This document shows positions 43,065 through 52,092 of a stretch of 64,000 nt of DNA, one piece after another. Source of the DNA: Streptomyces sp. NBC_01439 (GTDB lineage Bacteria; Actinomycetota; Actinomycetes; Streptomycetales; Streptomycetaceae); contig NZ_CP109487.1 of the NCBI RefSeq assembly GCF_036227605.1, positions 2,914,001-2,978,000 on the forward strand. The letters run 5' to 3'. The position numbers were made by a program, and so were the translations under genes. Under the pieces are notes generated by a model. That model was not told where the DNA came from. It ran no database searches and worked only from the letters and a program-made list of their open reading frames with translations. The stretch's first letter is position 1. Each line of letters opens with the position of its first letter.

Positions 43065-43097
43065 GAGAGGGTGCCGACCATTGGTCGGCACCCTCTC
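43065..43097. terminator. bidirectional terminator between HxlR and nrdJ
   Basis: GAGAGGGTGCCGACCA (43065-43080) and TGGTCGGCACCCTCTC (43082-43097) form a perfect 16-bp palindrome with one central base. It lies between convergent genes. Confidence 0.8.
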
Positions 43098-43164
43098 TCA
43101 CGTGCAGGTCAGCGCCCTGAGCCGCACATCCTCAAGGATGCATCGGGCGCGGTTCCGCCTGGTT

Positions 43165-46053
43165 TCAGCTGCAACCGCTCGTCGAGCCGCAGCCCTCGCA
43201 GATGTAGCAGGAGCCGGCGCGCTGCATCTTCGTACCGCAGGAGAAGCAGAGCGGGGCGTCGGCGGAGACGCCGAGCTGCATCTCGACCAGTTCGGCGTTG
43301 CTGTGCGCCGTCTTCGGGGCCGGGACGGAGGCCGCCACGACCGGCTTCGGGACCGACGGGACCGCGGCCAGCGGGGCCGCCTGCATCAGGGCCTCGGTGT
43401 CCAACTCGTCTTCGAGCGGCTCGTAGGAGCCGGTGTCCAGGTGGCGCTGGCGCTCGTCGGCGGTGTGGATGCCGAGGGCGGAGCGGGTCTCGAAGGGCAG
43501 GAAGTCCAGCGCCAGACGACGGAAGATGTAGTCGACGATCGACTGCGCCATCCGCACGTCCGGGTCGTCCGTCATGCCGGCCGGCTCGAAACGCATGTTC
43601 GTGAACTTCGAGACGTAGGTCTCCAGCGGAACGCCGTACTGCAGACCGACCGAGACGGCGATCGAGAAGGCGTCCATCATGCCCGCGAGGGTCGAGCCCT
43701 GCTTGGACATCTTCAGGAAGACCTCGCCCAGACCGTCGTCCGGGTAGGAGTTCGCCGTCATGTAGCCCTCGGCGCCACCGACCGTGAAGGAGGTGGTGAT
43801 GCCCGGGCGGCCCTTGGGGAGGCGCTTGCGGACGGGGCGGTACTCGATGACCTTCTCGACCGTGGCGCGGATGGTCTCCTCCGCCTTGGCGGTGACCTCC
43901 TCCTTCTCCACCTCCTTCTTCTTGGCGGAGAGGGGCTGGCCGACCTTGCAGTTGTCGCGGTAGATCGCGAGCGCCTTGACGCCCATCTTCCACGCCTCGA
44001 AGTAGATCTCCTCGATCTCCTCGACGGTCGCCGTCTCCGGCATGTTGACCGTCTTCGAGATCGCGCCGGAGATCCAGGGCTGGATCGCGGCCATCATACG
44101 GACGTGACCCATCGCGGAGATGGAGCGCTCGCCCATGGCGCAGTCGAAGACCTCGTAGTGCTCGGTCTTCAGGCCCGGGGCGTCGACGACCACGCCGTGC
44201 TCGGCGATGTGGGAGACGATCGCCTCGACCTGCTCCTCCTGGTAACCCAGGCGGCGCAGGGCCTGCGGGACGGTGCCGTTGACGATCTGCATCGAGCCGC
44301 CGCCGACGAGCTTCTTGAACTTGACCAGGGCCAGGTCCGGCTCGACACCGGTGGTGTCGCAGGACATCGCGAGACCGATGGTGCCGGTCGGCGCGAGGAC
44401 GGAGGCCTGGGAGTTGCGGAAGCCGTTCTTCTCGCCGAGGCGCAGGACGTCCTGCCAGGCCTCGGTGGCCGCGGCCCAAATGCTGTTGTCCAGGTCCTCG
44501 GTGCGCGGCGCGAGGGCGTTGGCGTCGGCGTGCTGCTTCATGACGCGCTTGTGGGACTCGGCGTTGCGGGCGTAGCCGTCGTAGGGGCCGACGATGGCGG
44601 CCAGTTCGGCGGAGCGCTTGTACGCGGTACCGGTCATGAGCGAGGTGATCGACGCGGCGAGGGTGCGGCCGCCGTCGGAGTCGTACGCGTGGCCGGTGGC
44701 CATCAGCAGGGCGCCGAGGTTGGCGTAGCCGATGCCCAGCTGACGGAAGGCGCGGGTGTTCTCGCCGATCTTCTGCGTCGGGAAGTCCGCGAAGCAGATG
44801 GAGATGTCCATCGCGGTGATGACGAGCTCGACGACCTTGGCGAAGCGCTCGGCGTCGAAGGACTGGTTGCCCTTGCCGTCGTCGTTCAGGAACTTCATCA
44901 GGTTGAGCGAGGCGAGGTTGCAGGACGTGTTGTCCAGGTGCATGTACTCGCTGCACGGGTTGGACGCGGTGATGCGGCCGGACTCGGGGCAGGTGTGCCA
45001 GTTGTTGATCACACCGTCGTACTGGATGCCCGGGTCGGCACAGGCCCACGCGGCCTCGGCGAGCTTGCGGAAGAGCGCCTTGGCGTCGACCTTCTCGATG
45101 ACCTCACCGGTCATGCGGGCACGCAGGCCGAACTCGGTGCCGTTCTCGACGGCCGTCATGAACTCGTCGTTCACGCGGACGGAGTTGTTGGCGTTCTGGT
45201 ACTGGACGGACGTGATGTCGTCGCCGCCCAGGTCCATGTCGAAGCCCGCGTCGCGCAGGGCGCGGATCTTCTCCTCCTCCTTCACCTTGGTCTCGATGAA
45301 GGCCTCGACGTCCGGGTGGTCCACGTCCAGGACGACCATCTTGGCCGCGCGGCGGGTGGCGCCGCCCGACTTGATCGTTCCGGCGGACGCGTCGGCGCCG
45401 CGCATGAAGGAGACCGGGCCGGAGGCGTTGCCGCCGGAGGAGAGGAGCTCCTTGGAGGAGCGGATGCGGGAGAGGTTCAGGCCGGCGCCGGAGCCGCCCT
45501 TGAAGATCATGCCCTCTTCCTTGTACCAGTCGAGGATCGACTCCATGGAGTCGTCGACGGCCAGGATGAAGCAGGCGGAGACCTGCTGCGGCTGGGGCGT
45601 GCCGACGTTGAACCACACCGGGGAGTTGAAGCTGAAGATCTGGTGCAGGAGGGCGTAGGTCAGCTCGTGCTCGAAGATCTCCGCGTCAGCGGGCGACGAG
45701 AAGTAGTCGAAGTCCTCGCCGGCCTTCGTGTACGTCTTCACGATCCGGTCGATCAGCTGCTTCAGACCGGTCTCTCGCTGCGGGGTGCCGACCGCGCCGC
45801 GGAAGTACTTGCTGGTGACGATGTTGACCGCGTTCACCGACCAGAAGTCGGGGAACTCGACACCGCGCTGCTCGAAGTTGACCGAGCCGTCGCGCCAGTT
45901 GGTCATGACGACGTCACGGCGCTCCCAGCTCACCTCGTCGTAAGGGTGCACGCCCGGGGTGGTGTGGATGCGCTCGATACGCAGGCCGCCCTTGGCAGCC
46001 TTGGTCCCCTTGGCGCGGGAACCACGTGCCGAGCCGCTCGCCGTCTCTGTCAT
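43165..46053 (-). CDS. nrdJ: vitamin B12-dependent ribonucleotide reductase (class II)
   Basis: This 962-residue enzyme reduces ribonucleotides to deoxyribonucleotides using adenosylcobalamin and needs no oxygen. Motifs include FSFNSPVWFNVG, CSEYMHLDNTSCNLASLNLM with the redox cysteine and catalytic region, SVLAPTGTIGLAMSCDTTG, and a C-terminal zinc-type cluster CFSCGTKMQRAGSCYICEGC. The length is typical of the large actinobacterial NrdJ. ATG 46053 follows GGGAGGAAGC. It is the second gene of an operon with nrdR, 144 bp upstream. I found no cobalamin riboswitch in front of the operon, so B12 control acts elsewhere if at all. Confidence 0.97.
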   Translation of the reverse strand: MTETASGSARGSRAKGTKAAKGGLRIERIHTTPGVHPYDEVSWERRDVVMTNWRDGSVNFEQRGVEFPDFWSVNAVNIVTSKYFRGAVGTPQRETGLKQLIDRIVKTYTKAGEDFDYFSSPADAEIFEHELTYALLHQIFSFNSPVWFNVGTPQPQQVSACFILAVDDSMESILDWYKEEGMIFKGGSGAGLNLSRIRSSKELLSSGGNASGPVSFMRGADASAGTIKSGGATRRAAKMVVLDVDHPDVEAFIETKVKEEEKIRALRDAGFDMDLGGDDITSVQYQNANNSVRVNDEFMTAVENGTEFGLRARMTGEVIEKVDAKALFRKLAEAAWACADPGIQYDGVINNWHTCPESGRITASNPCSEYMHLDNTSCNLASLNLMKFLNDDGKGNQSFDAERFAKVVELVITAMDISICFADFPTQKIGENTRAFRQLGIGYANLGALLMATGHAYDSDGGRTLAASITSLMTGTAYKRSAELAAIVGPYDGYARNAESHKRVMKQHADANALAPRTEDLDNSIWAAATEAWQDVLRLGEKNGFRNSQASVLAPTGTIGLAMSCDTTGVEPDLALVKFKKLVGGGSMQIVNGTVPQALRRLGYQEEQVEAIVSHIAEHGVVVDAPGLKTEHYEVFDCAMGERSISAMGHVRMMAAIQPWISGAISKTVNMPETATVEEIEEIYFEAWKMGVKALAIYRDNCKVGQPLSAKKKEVEKEEVTAKAEETIRATVEKVIEYRPVRKRLPKGRPGITTSFTVGGAEGYMTANSYPDDGLGEVFLKMSKQGSTLAGMMDAFSIAVSVGLQYGVPLETYVSKFTNMRFEPAGMTDDPDVRMAQSIVDYIFRRLALDFLPFETRSALGIHTADERQRHLDTGSYEPLEDELDTEALMQAAPLAAVPSVPKPVVAASVPAPKTAHSNAELVEMQLGVSADAPLCFSCGTKMQRAGSCYICEGCGSTSGCS

Positions 46054-46197
46054 GCCGCTTCCTCCCATATGCGGGCAAAAACGCCCTAAAGTGCCATCGA
46101 TATTCCGCGGCACAGTGCTGTGTCTTGTGTCTACGTCTCTTCGCCTGGCCGACCGGCCGCATCACGACGCGTGAGCGCCGCGGCACGGATGGTCCGA

Positions 46198-46710
46198 TCA
46201 GTCGGCGGCGGAGGCGGGCACGGGGACCTGGGCGGTCCCACCGAGCTCGCACTCTTCGGTATGAGACCGCGATACGCGGAGTTCCGCGATGGCGGTCTCG
46301 AAGTCTTCAAGGGTGTCGAAAGCTTTGTAAACGGAAGCGAAGCGCAGGTACGCGACCAGGTCGAGCTCCTGCAACGGGCCGAGTATGGCCAGACCCACAT
46401 CGTGGGTGGTCAGCTCGGCACTCCCGGTGGCGCGCAGCGCCTCCTCGACCCGCTGGCCGAGCTTGGCGAGGGCGTCCTCGGTGACCGGCCGCCCCTGGCA
46501 CGCCTTGCGCACGCCGGAGATGACCTTGGTGCGACTGAAGGGTTCGGTCACCCCGCTGCGCTTGATCACCATCAGCGAGGCCGTCTCCACCGTCGTGAAT
46601 CGACGGGAGCAGTCGGGGCACTGACGGCGCCTGCGGATCGACGTACCGTCGTCCGTGGTGCGGCTGTCGACGACACGGCTGTCGGGGTGCCTGCAGAAGG
46701 GGCAGTGCAT
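46198..46710 (-). CDS. nrdR: transcriptional regulator NrdR
   Basis: This 170-residue repressor of ribonucleotide reductase genes has a zinc ribbon [13 protein letters not shown] (C3, C6) with CPDC (C31, C34) and an ATP-cone domain with [24 protein letters not shown] (about 48-71). The ATP cone senses dATP/ATP balance, and dATP-bound protein binds tandem NrdR boxes. Two such boxes lie upstream at 46845-46892, so the operon is probably autoregulated. It is the first gene of the nrdR-nrdJ operon. It diverges from lexA; the shared spacer also carries SOS boxes. Confidence 0.97.
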   Translation of the reverse strand: MHCPFCRHPDSRVVDSRTTDDGTSIRRRRQCPDCSRRFTTVETASLMVIKRSGVTEPFSRTKVISGVRKACQGRPVTEDALAKLGQRVEEALRATGSAELTTHDVGLAILGPLQELDLVAYLRFASVYKAFDTLEDFETAIAELRVSRSHTEECELGGTAQVPVPASAAD

Positions 46711-46844
46711 GGTTCCCTCACCCTCCCTTTTGGCACGATCGAATCACCCCACGGAGCCCCTGAACGACGGAGACTGACTCCGTCGGGGGCTCGTGAAGCA
46801 GCCACAAGCATATGCGATGCCGAGGCCCCCGGAAGACCCGAGGA

Positions 46845-46892
46845 CCACAACCTCTGGGTGGCAGCGCTCATCCAACCACTAGATCTTGGGTT
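46845..46892. promoter_or_regulatory. tandem NrdR boxes
   Basis: CCACAACCTCTGGGTGG (46845-46861) and CCACTAGATCTTGGGTT (46876-46892) are 31 bp apart, about three helical turns. Both fit the CCACwAgATcTwGTGG-type actinobacterial NrdR motif with mismatches in the 3' half. Position upstream of nrdR and spacing match the known tandem NrdR box arrangement. Confidence 0.75.
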
Positions 46893-47025
46893 GTGGCGGA
46901 TTTACATGGCTTCGCGTGTCGCGGCGTCCGATGGGCGGACGCACGGCCTCCTGGTGCCACACTGGGCACAGGCCCAAAAGCGGCGATCCGACCGGGAACG
47001 GTACCGTAGGCGGCGAATGCCGGGC

Positions 47026-47039
47026 CGAACCCACGTTCG
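47026..47039. promoter_or_regulatory. SOS (LexA) box, upstream copy
   Basis: CGAACCCACGTTCG has perfect CGAAC/GTTCG half-sites with a 4-base spacer, as expected for a LexA-binding site. It lies between nrdR and lexA, 153 bp before lexA's start and on the nrdR side. Confidence 0.7.
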
Positions 47040-47100
47040 ACGAACCGATCGTCCATACACCCCTTGATATGCCCACGCAGGACGATCTGCGATTTTTCAC

Positions 47101-47116
47101 TCGAACGTGTGTTTGG
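47101..47116. promoter_or_regulatory. SOS (LexA) box, lexA-proximal copy
   Basis: TCGAACGTGTGTTTGG matches the Gram-positive/actinobacterial SOS consensus CGAACRNRYGTTYG exactly in its core. It lies 63 bp before the lexA GTG start, fitting autorepression. Confidence 0.8.
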
Positions 47117-47178
47117 CGCAACCTTTCGAAAGCTACTACCGTTGTCCAGCTAGGGAGAACATTTCGAGAGGGGCCGAC

Positions 47179-47973
47179 GTGACCACCACCGCAGACAGTG
47201 CCGCCATTACCGCCCAGAACCGCTCCCAGAGCCGACTCGAGCCGGTGCATGCCATGAACGACGCAAACCTGAACCCGGATGCGGAGCCCGCAGTACGCCC
47301 CGCACGCTCGCTGCCAGGTCGACCTCCAGGCATTCGCGCCGACAGCTCCGGGCTCACGGACCGGCAGCGGAGGGTCATCGAGGTCATTCGCGACTCCGTG
47401 CAGCGTCGGGGTTACCCGCCGTCGATGCGGGAGATCGGCCAGGCGGTCGGCCTGTCCAGCACCTCGTCGGTCGCACACCAGCTGATGGCCCTGGAGCGCA
47501 AGGGCTTCCTGCGCCGTGACCCGCACCGCCCCCGGGCCTACGAGGTGCGAGGCTCCGACCAGCCGAGCTCGCAGCCCACGGACACCACAGGCAAGCCCGC
47601 CGCGTCGTACGTTCCCCTGGTCGGCCGGATCGCGGCCGGCGGCCCGATCCTCGCCGAGGAGTCGGTCGAGGACGTCTTCCCGCTCCCCCGCCAGCTGGTC
47701 GGCGACGGCGAGCTCTTCGTCCTCAAGGTCGTCGGCGACTCGATGATCGAGGCCGCCATCTGTGACGGCGACTGGGTCACGGTCCGTCGCCAGCCGGTCG
47801 CGGAGAACGGCGACATCGTCGCCGCGATGCTCGACGGCGAGGCCACGGTCAAGCGCTTCAAGCGCGAAGACGGCCACGTCTGGCTCCTCCCGCACAACGC
47901 CGCCTACCAGCCGATTCCCGGCGACGAAGCGACGATCCTTGGCAAGGTCGTCGCGGTACTGCGTCGGGTCTGA
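47179..47973 (+). CDS. lexA: SOS repressor LexA
   Basis: The 264-residue repressor has an N-terminal extension of about 58 residues, then a winged HTH with [20 protein letters not shown] and [20 protein letters not shown]. The autoprotease domain shows cleavage site IAAGGP (A153-G154), catalytic S188 in [10 protein letters not shown] and K225 in EATVKRFK. RecA-ssDNA filament stimulates self-cleavage and turns on repair genes. GTG start 47179 follows GAGAGGGG. Its own SOS box lies 63 bp upstream. It diverges from nrdR, so the two are controlled from one 468-bp region. A hairpin ends it at 47993. Confidence 0.97.
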   Translation: MTTTADSAAITAQNRSQSRLEPVHAMNDANLNPDAEPAVRPARSLPGRPPGIRADSSGLTDRQRRVIEVIRDSVQRRGYPPSMREIGQAVGLSSTSSVAHQLMALERKGFLRRDPHRPRAYEVRGSDQPSSQPTDTTGKPAASYVPLVGRIAAGGPILAEESVEDVFPLPRQLVGDGELFVLKVVGDSMIEAAICDGDWVTVRRQPVAENGDIVAAMLDGEATVKRFKREDGHVWLLPHNAAYQPIPGDEATILGKVVAVLRRV

Positions 47974-47992
47974 CCCCGCCGCCCCCATTCAG

Positions 47993-48023
47993 CCCCCGGA
48001 ACCCACTGCGCCGGTTCCGGGGG
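47993..48023. terminator. lexA/dinG-like convergent terminator
   Basis: CCCCCGGAACC (47993-48003) pairs with GGTTCCGGGGG (48013-48023) around a 9-base loop, between lexA and the convergent helicase gene. Confidence 0.75.
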
Positions 48024-48077
48024 TTGCCCTGTTCTCTGCGGCCAAACCACCACCGCTCGCGAAGATGTGGTCGCCCG

Positions 48078-50048
48078 CTACTTGCCGTCAGTCTGAGCGG
48101 CGGCGTCGATCGCAGCGAGCGAGCGGCGGACCTGGTTGCGGTCCGTGGTGTACCAGAAGTCCGGCAGCGTGGCCCGCAGGAAGCTCCCGTACCGGGCCGT
48201 CGCCAGCCGGGGGTCGAGGACCGCGACGACGCCCCGGTCACCCGAAGCCCGTACGAGGCGGCCGGCACCCTGCGCCATCAGCAGCGCGGCGTGCGTGGCC
48301 GCAACGGCCATGAAACCGTTGCCACCGTGCTCCTCGACCGACTTCTGCCGGGCGCTCATCAGCGGGTCGTCGGGGCGCGGGAAGGGGATCCGGTCCATGA
48401 CCACGAGCTGACAGCTGGGCCCGGGCACGTCCACGCCCTGCCAGAGCGAGAGCGTCCCGAACAGGCAGGTCTTCGGATCGGCGGCGAAGGACTTGATCAG
48501 CTCGCCGAGGGTCTCCTCGCCCTGGAGCAGGATCGGATGGTCGAGCCGGCCGCGCAGCTCTTCGGCGGCCGCCTTGGCGCCGCGCATGGAGGAGAAGAGA
48601 CCGAGGGTGCGTCCACCGGCCGCTTCGATCAGCTCGGCGAGCTCGTCCATCATGTCGCCGCGGGTCCCCTCGCGGCCCGGCGTGGCCAGGTGCTTGGCGA
48701 CGTAGAGGATCCCCTGCTTCGGGTAGTCGAAGGGCGAGCCGACGTCGAGGCCGCGCCACACGGGTACGTCGTCGCCCTCGACCCCCTCGGGGGACAGGCC
48801 CAGCGAGGCCGCAACCCCGTTGAAGTCGCCGCCCAGCTTGAGGGTGGCGGAGGTCAGGACCACGGAGCGGTCCTCGAACAGCTTCTCGCGCAGCAGGCCG
48901 GACACCGACAGGGGGGCGACGCGGAGGGTGGCGCCGAAGCGGTCGTGGCGCTCGTACCAGACCACGTCGTACTCGGAGCCGTTGGTGATCCGCTCCGCCA
49001 CGCCGTGGATGCTCTCCACCGCGGCCAGCGCCTGCTTGCGCACCGCGTCCTCGTCGTGGACGGACTTGTCCCGGGTCGCGCCGATCGCCGAGATCACGTT
49101 GCGCGAGGCGTCCCGCAGGGACATCAGCGCGTAGCCGAGGTCCTCCGGGATCTGCTCCAGCCGACCCGGGAGCGCCAGCTCCATGACCCGCTCGAAGGTC
49201 TCGGAGGCGGTCTGCAGGGAGTCCGCGGTCTTCTCGTCGACCAGCTTGGCGGCACGCTTCACGGCCCGGTTGACCTGGCCCGGGGTGAGTTCGCCGGTGG
49301 CGACCCCGGTCACCCGGGAGACCAGCTCGTGGGCCTCGTCCACGATCAGCACCTCGTGCTGCGGCAGCACGGGAGCGCCTTCGATGGCGTCGATGGCGAG
49401 GAGGGCGTGGTTGGTGACGACCACGTCCGCGAGCTTGGCCCGCTCACGGGCAGCCTCCGCGAAGCACTCGGCGCCGTACGCGCACTTCGTGGCGCCCAGG
49501 CACTCGCGGGAGGAGACGGAGATCTGAGACCAGGCCTTGTCCGAAACACCAGGGGTCAGGTCGTCGCGGTCGCCGGTCTCGGTCTCGTCCGCCCAGTCGC
49601 GCATGCGCAGCAGGTCCTGGCCGAGCTTGCTGGTGGGCGCGGCCGCCTCGAACTGGTCGAAGAGTCCGTCCTCTTCGTCCTGCGGAGCGCCCTCGTGCAG
49701 GCGGTGCAGGCACAGGTAGTTGGACCGGCCCTTGAGCATGGCGAACTGAGGGCGGCGGCGCAGCTGCGGATGCAGTGCCTCCACGGTCCGGGGCAGATCG
49801 CGCTCGACGAGCTGCCGCTGGAGGGCGAGGGTTGCCGTGGCGACCACCACGCGCTCGCCGTGCGCGAGGGCCGGCACCAGATAGCCGAGCGACTTTCCGG
49901 TGCCGGTACCGGCCTGGATCAGCCGGTGGGAGTTGTCGTCGATCGCTTCGGCGACGGCTTCGGCCATGGCCACCTGGCCGGGGCGCTCCGTGCCGCCGAC
50001 GGCGGAGACGGCGGCGTGCAGCAGGTCGGGGAGGGAGGGCTTCGTCAT
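48078..50048 (-). CDS. DinG/XPD-type ATP-dependent DNA helicase with iron-sulphur cluster
   Basis: This 656-residue superfamily 2 helicase shows Walker A QAGTGTGKSLGYL (45-57) and DEAH (237-240) in VLIVDEAHELV. The iron-sulphur cysteines C113, C183, C189 and C195 surround the NYLCLHRL and SSRECLGATKCAYGAECF segments. Motif VI-like QGAGRLVRAS is near the end. This is the DinG/XPD/Rad3 layout, used to unwind damaged or structured DNA and R-loops. ATG 50048 follows GGGAGTG. It faces lexA across the terminator. I found no SOS box in its 52-bp upstream spacer, so SOS induction of this gene is not supported. Confidence 0.92.
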   Translation of the reverse strand: MTKPSLPDLLHAAVSAVGGTERPGQVAMAEAVAEAIDDNSHRLIQAGTGTGKSLGYLVPALAHGERVVVATATLALQRQLVERDLPRTVEALHPQLRRRPQFAMLKGRSNYLCLHRLHEGAPQDEEDGLFDQFEAAAPTSKLGQDLLRMRDWADETETGDRDDLTPGVSDKAWSQISVSSRECLGATKCAYGAECFAEAARERAKLADVVVTNHALLAIDAIEGAPVLPQHEVLIVDEAHELVSRVTGVATGELTPGQVNRAVKRAAKLVDEKTADSLQTASETFERVMELALPGRLEQIPEDLGYALMSLRDASRNVISAIGATRDKSVHDEDAVRKQALAAVESIHGVAERITNGSEYDVVWYERHDRFGATLRVAPLSVSGLLREKLFEDRSVVLTSATLKLGGDFNGVAASLGLSPEGVEGDDVPVWRGLDVGSPFDYPKQGILYVAKHLATPGREGTRGDMMDELAELIEAAGGRTLGLFSSMRGAKAAAEELRGRLDHPILLQGEETLGELIKSFAADPKTCLFGTLSLWQGVDVPGPSCQLVVMDRIPFPRPDDPLMSARQKSVEEHGGNGFMAVAATHAALLMAQGAGRLVRASGDRGVVAVLDPRLATARYGSFLRATLPDFWYTTDRNQVRRSLAAIDAAAQTDGK

Positions 50049-50100
50049 AGCACTCCCAACCCTACGGGGCCGCACTGACAGCGAGCGCACCGGCGAGCAA

Positions 50101-51993
50101 TCATGGCCGGTACAAGGGGTTGGGCACGGTGCCGTGCTGCACGGCGTGCGGACGGTCGGGCCGGTCGCGGTAGCCGTCCTCGTAGAGCCGGTTCCGGTTC
50201 AGGCAGAGCCGTCCGATGCGTTCGCCCAGCAGGTCGAAGAGCTCGTAGCGGTCTTTGAGCTCCGGGAAGCGGGCCTGGTGGCGGAGGATCTCCGCCCGTA
50301 CGAGGGACCAGAACGCGCGCTCCGGGACGCCCAGGCCGTCCTCGCACAGGGCCGAGAGGTAGCGGAAGACGCCGACGAACAGACCGGAGTGGATGAACTG
50401 GGGCAGGAAGTCGGCGGGCTCGGTGAGCAGGACCGCTCGGACCTCGTCGGGCAGGGACTCGAGCTCGGGCAGCGGTTCGTCGGTGATGTTGACGTCGTCC
50501 ACGAAGTCCTTGACCGCGAGCCGGACCGGGACGTCGCACTCGTCGAAGATCACGATGGCGTTCTCGCCGTGCGGGGAGAAAACGGTGCCGTAGCGGTAGA
50601 GGAAGTGGAGCAGTGGGGGCAGGAGGGCGGCGAAGAGGCGCTGGAGCCAGACGGTGGGGGTCAGTCCGGACCGGGCCACGAGTTCGGTGGTGAAGGACCG
50701 GCCGCGCGGGTCGGTGTGGAGGAGGGAGGCGAGCGTACGGGCGCGCTCGCCGGGTGCCAGCAGGCCGGTAAGGGGCTCGCGCCAGATCGCGCCGAGGAGC
50801 TCCTTGTACTGGTACGGGACCTCGGGGAGCGCGTCGTAGACCGGGTGGCGGACGGTGACGGAGGCGACCTCGCCGAGCAGGACGACCCGGCACTCGTCGC
50901 GGAGGAAGGGGTCGCCGTCGCGGAGGGAGTGGATCCAGGCGGTGACGGCCGGGGCTGCGAGCGCGAGGTCGTTGGGCAGTCCGCGCCAGACCATGGTGTT
51001 GAAGACGGAGAGCGGGAGTTTGACGCTGTGCCGGTCGGGCCTACTGAGGTTGAGGAACGTACGGACGGACTGCTGCGGGAGACGCACGTCGGGATCGGCG
51101 GGGAGCGGGACCAGGGCGCCGGAGGCGAGCGCCGGGGCGAAGAGGGGGAGCACGACCTCGTCCCACTGCCAGGGGTGGATCGGGAGGTAGAGGTAGTGGA
51201 GCGGGTCGAGGCCGCGGTCGCGCAGGGACTGGTCGAAGGCGGCCCGGGTGACGGGGTCGAGCTCGGCGGAGTAGAGGTGGGCGGGGTCCTCCAGGCCGGC
51301 GGTCCCGCGGTAGGCGGCGAGCGAGGTGTGGGCGGCGAGCCAGGGCAACCGCTGGCGGGTGCGCGCCTCGGGGGCCCATGCGGCGGTGTCGGAGGCGGAG
51401 AGTCCGATCCGGCCCTTGTTGGGGACGAGCCAGGGGTGGCCGGTCTGGTGGCCTTCGAGGGCGGCGTAGTCGAGGTCGGCGAGGACGTCGGCGGTGAGTG
51501 CGGTGTGGTCGAGTCGGGCGTCGGCGGTGAGGGTGGCGCTGAGCTCGCGGACGAGGTGACCGAGGGTGGGTCCGTCGAGCCCCAGGAGGTTCCGGGCCCG
51601 GATGAGGAAGGCGTACGGATCCTCGAGTGCGGTCGGGCTCCCGAGGGCGCCCGGCACGATCGGTGCTGTCGGTGCGGTCGGCGAGGGTGGCGGTGGGGTC
51701 AGGATGATCGTGTCCGGGGTGACGTGCCAACTGCCGTACGAGCGGCGCCGGGCGCGGAAGCCGAGGCTGCTGCCGTCGTCGAGGGTCAGGGTCCAGGCGT
51801 CCCCTGCGGTGGCCGGTGCGGGGACGGGGCGGATGATCTCCTCGTAGGCGAACTCGCCGAGCATCTTGGCAAGCAGCCGGCGGGCGGCGAGGCCCCAGGT
51901 CCCGCGGTTGAGTTCGGGCGGCGTGCAGAGGTCCCGGGGCAACGGCGGCCCGGCGGGGTCGGCAGCGTGGGGGGCTGCGGGGAAGTTCGGCAC
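50101..51993 (-). CDS. IucA/IucC-family NRPS-independent siderophore synthetase (second enzyme)
   Basis: The 630-residue NIS synthetase condenses a carboxylate, usually citrate or its derivative, with an amine using ATP. Motifs are HPWLVPNKGRIGLS, LPIHPWQWDEVVLPLF, QSVRTFLNLSRPDRHSVKLP, TMVWRGLP and YGTVFSPHGENAIVIFDE. The C-terminal half is the helical FhuF-like region. No membrane segment is seen. The GTG start at 51993 follows GAGGAG. It is the last gene of a leftward operon with an acyltransferase, another IucA/IucC enzyme and a diaminobutyrate-type transaminase. In aerobactin-like pathways the second synthetase adds the second amine arm, so this is a likely role here. It resembles type C enzymes more than type A, but this is by eye. 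Confidence 0.88.
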   Translation of the reverse strand: MPNFPAAPHAADPAGPPLPRDLCTPPELNRGTWGLAARRLLAKMLGEFAYEEIIRPVPAPATAGDAWTLTLDDGSSLGFRARRRSYGSWHVTPDTIILTPPPPSPTAPTAPIVPGALGSPTALEDPYAFLIRARNLLGLDGPTLGHLVRELSATLTADARLDHTALTADVLADLDYAALEGHQTGHPWLVPNKGRIGLSASDTAAWAPEARTRQRLPWLAAHTSLAAYRGTAGLEDPAHLYSAELDPVTRAAFDQSLRDRGLDPLHYLYLPIHPWQWDEVVLPLFAPALASGALVPLPADPDVRLPQQSVRTFLNLSRPDRHSVKLPLSVFNTMVWRGLPNDLALAAPAVTAWIHSLRDGDPFLRDECRVVLLGEVASVTVRHPVYDALPEVPYQYKELLGAIWREPLTGLLAPGERARTLASLLHTDPRGRSFTTELVARSGLTPTVWLQRLFAALLPPLLHFLYRYGTVFSPHGENAIVIFDECDVPVRLAVKDFVDDVNITDEPLPELESLPDEVRAVLLTEPADFLPQFIHSGLFVGVFRYLSALCEDGLGVPERAFWSLVRAEILRHQARFPELKDRYELFDLLGERIGRLCLNRNRLYEDGYRDRPDRPHAVQHGTVPNPLYRP

Positions 51994-52092
51994 GTGACTC
52001 CTCGGAGGTCGGGAACTTTGCTTCGTTACGCAGAGTTATCGAGGGGAGAGGTGCGAAGCTGCCGACGACGGTCGGGGTTTGCGGGGCGGCAC

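Larger units (their letters stand above)
46711..47178. other. 468-bp nrdR/lexA divergent regulatory region
   Basis: This spacer contains two NrdR boxes, at 46845-46861 and 46876-46892. It also contains two SOS boxes, at 47026-47039 and 47101-47116. The remaining bases include a run of T residues (47094-47098) and a GGTACC dyad (46999-47005), neither of which I can assign. No open frame here looks like a gene, and no cobalamin riboswitch motif was seen. Confidence 0.7.

Noticed and set aside
43081..46089. A 1002-codon rightward open frame opposite nrdJ
   Set aside because: It is a GC-driven shadow: its translation is low in conserved motifs, while the opposite strand encodes a complete NrdJ. 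The same reasoning rejects long frames opposite parE (14276-17317), the symporter (12276-14351), the citrate synthase/CobW pair (1249-3624) and dinG (48024-50078).
46054..47178. A cobalamin riboswitch in front of nrdR or nrdJ
   Set aside because: I found no B12-box-like CCACTG or its complement in the right place, and the region is occupied by NrdR and SOS boxes. Other ribonucleotide reductase operons in this genus are the known riboswitch-controlled ones.
50049..50100. An SOS box in front of the DinG-like gene
   Set aside because: The 52-bp spacer has no GAAC-N4-GTTC dyad, so LexA control of this helicase is not claimed.
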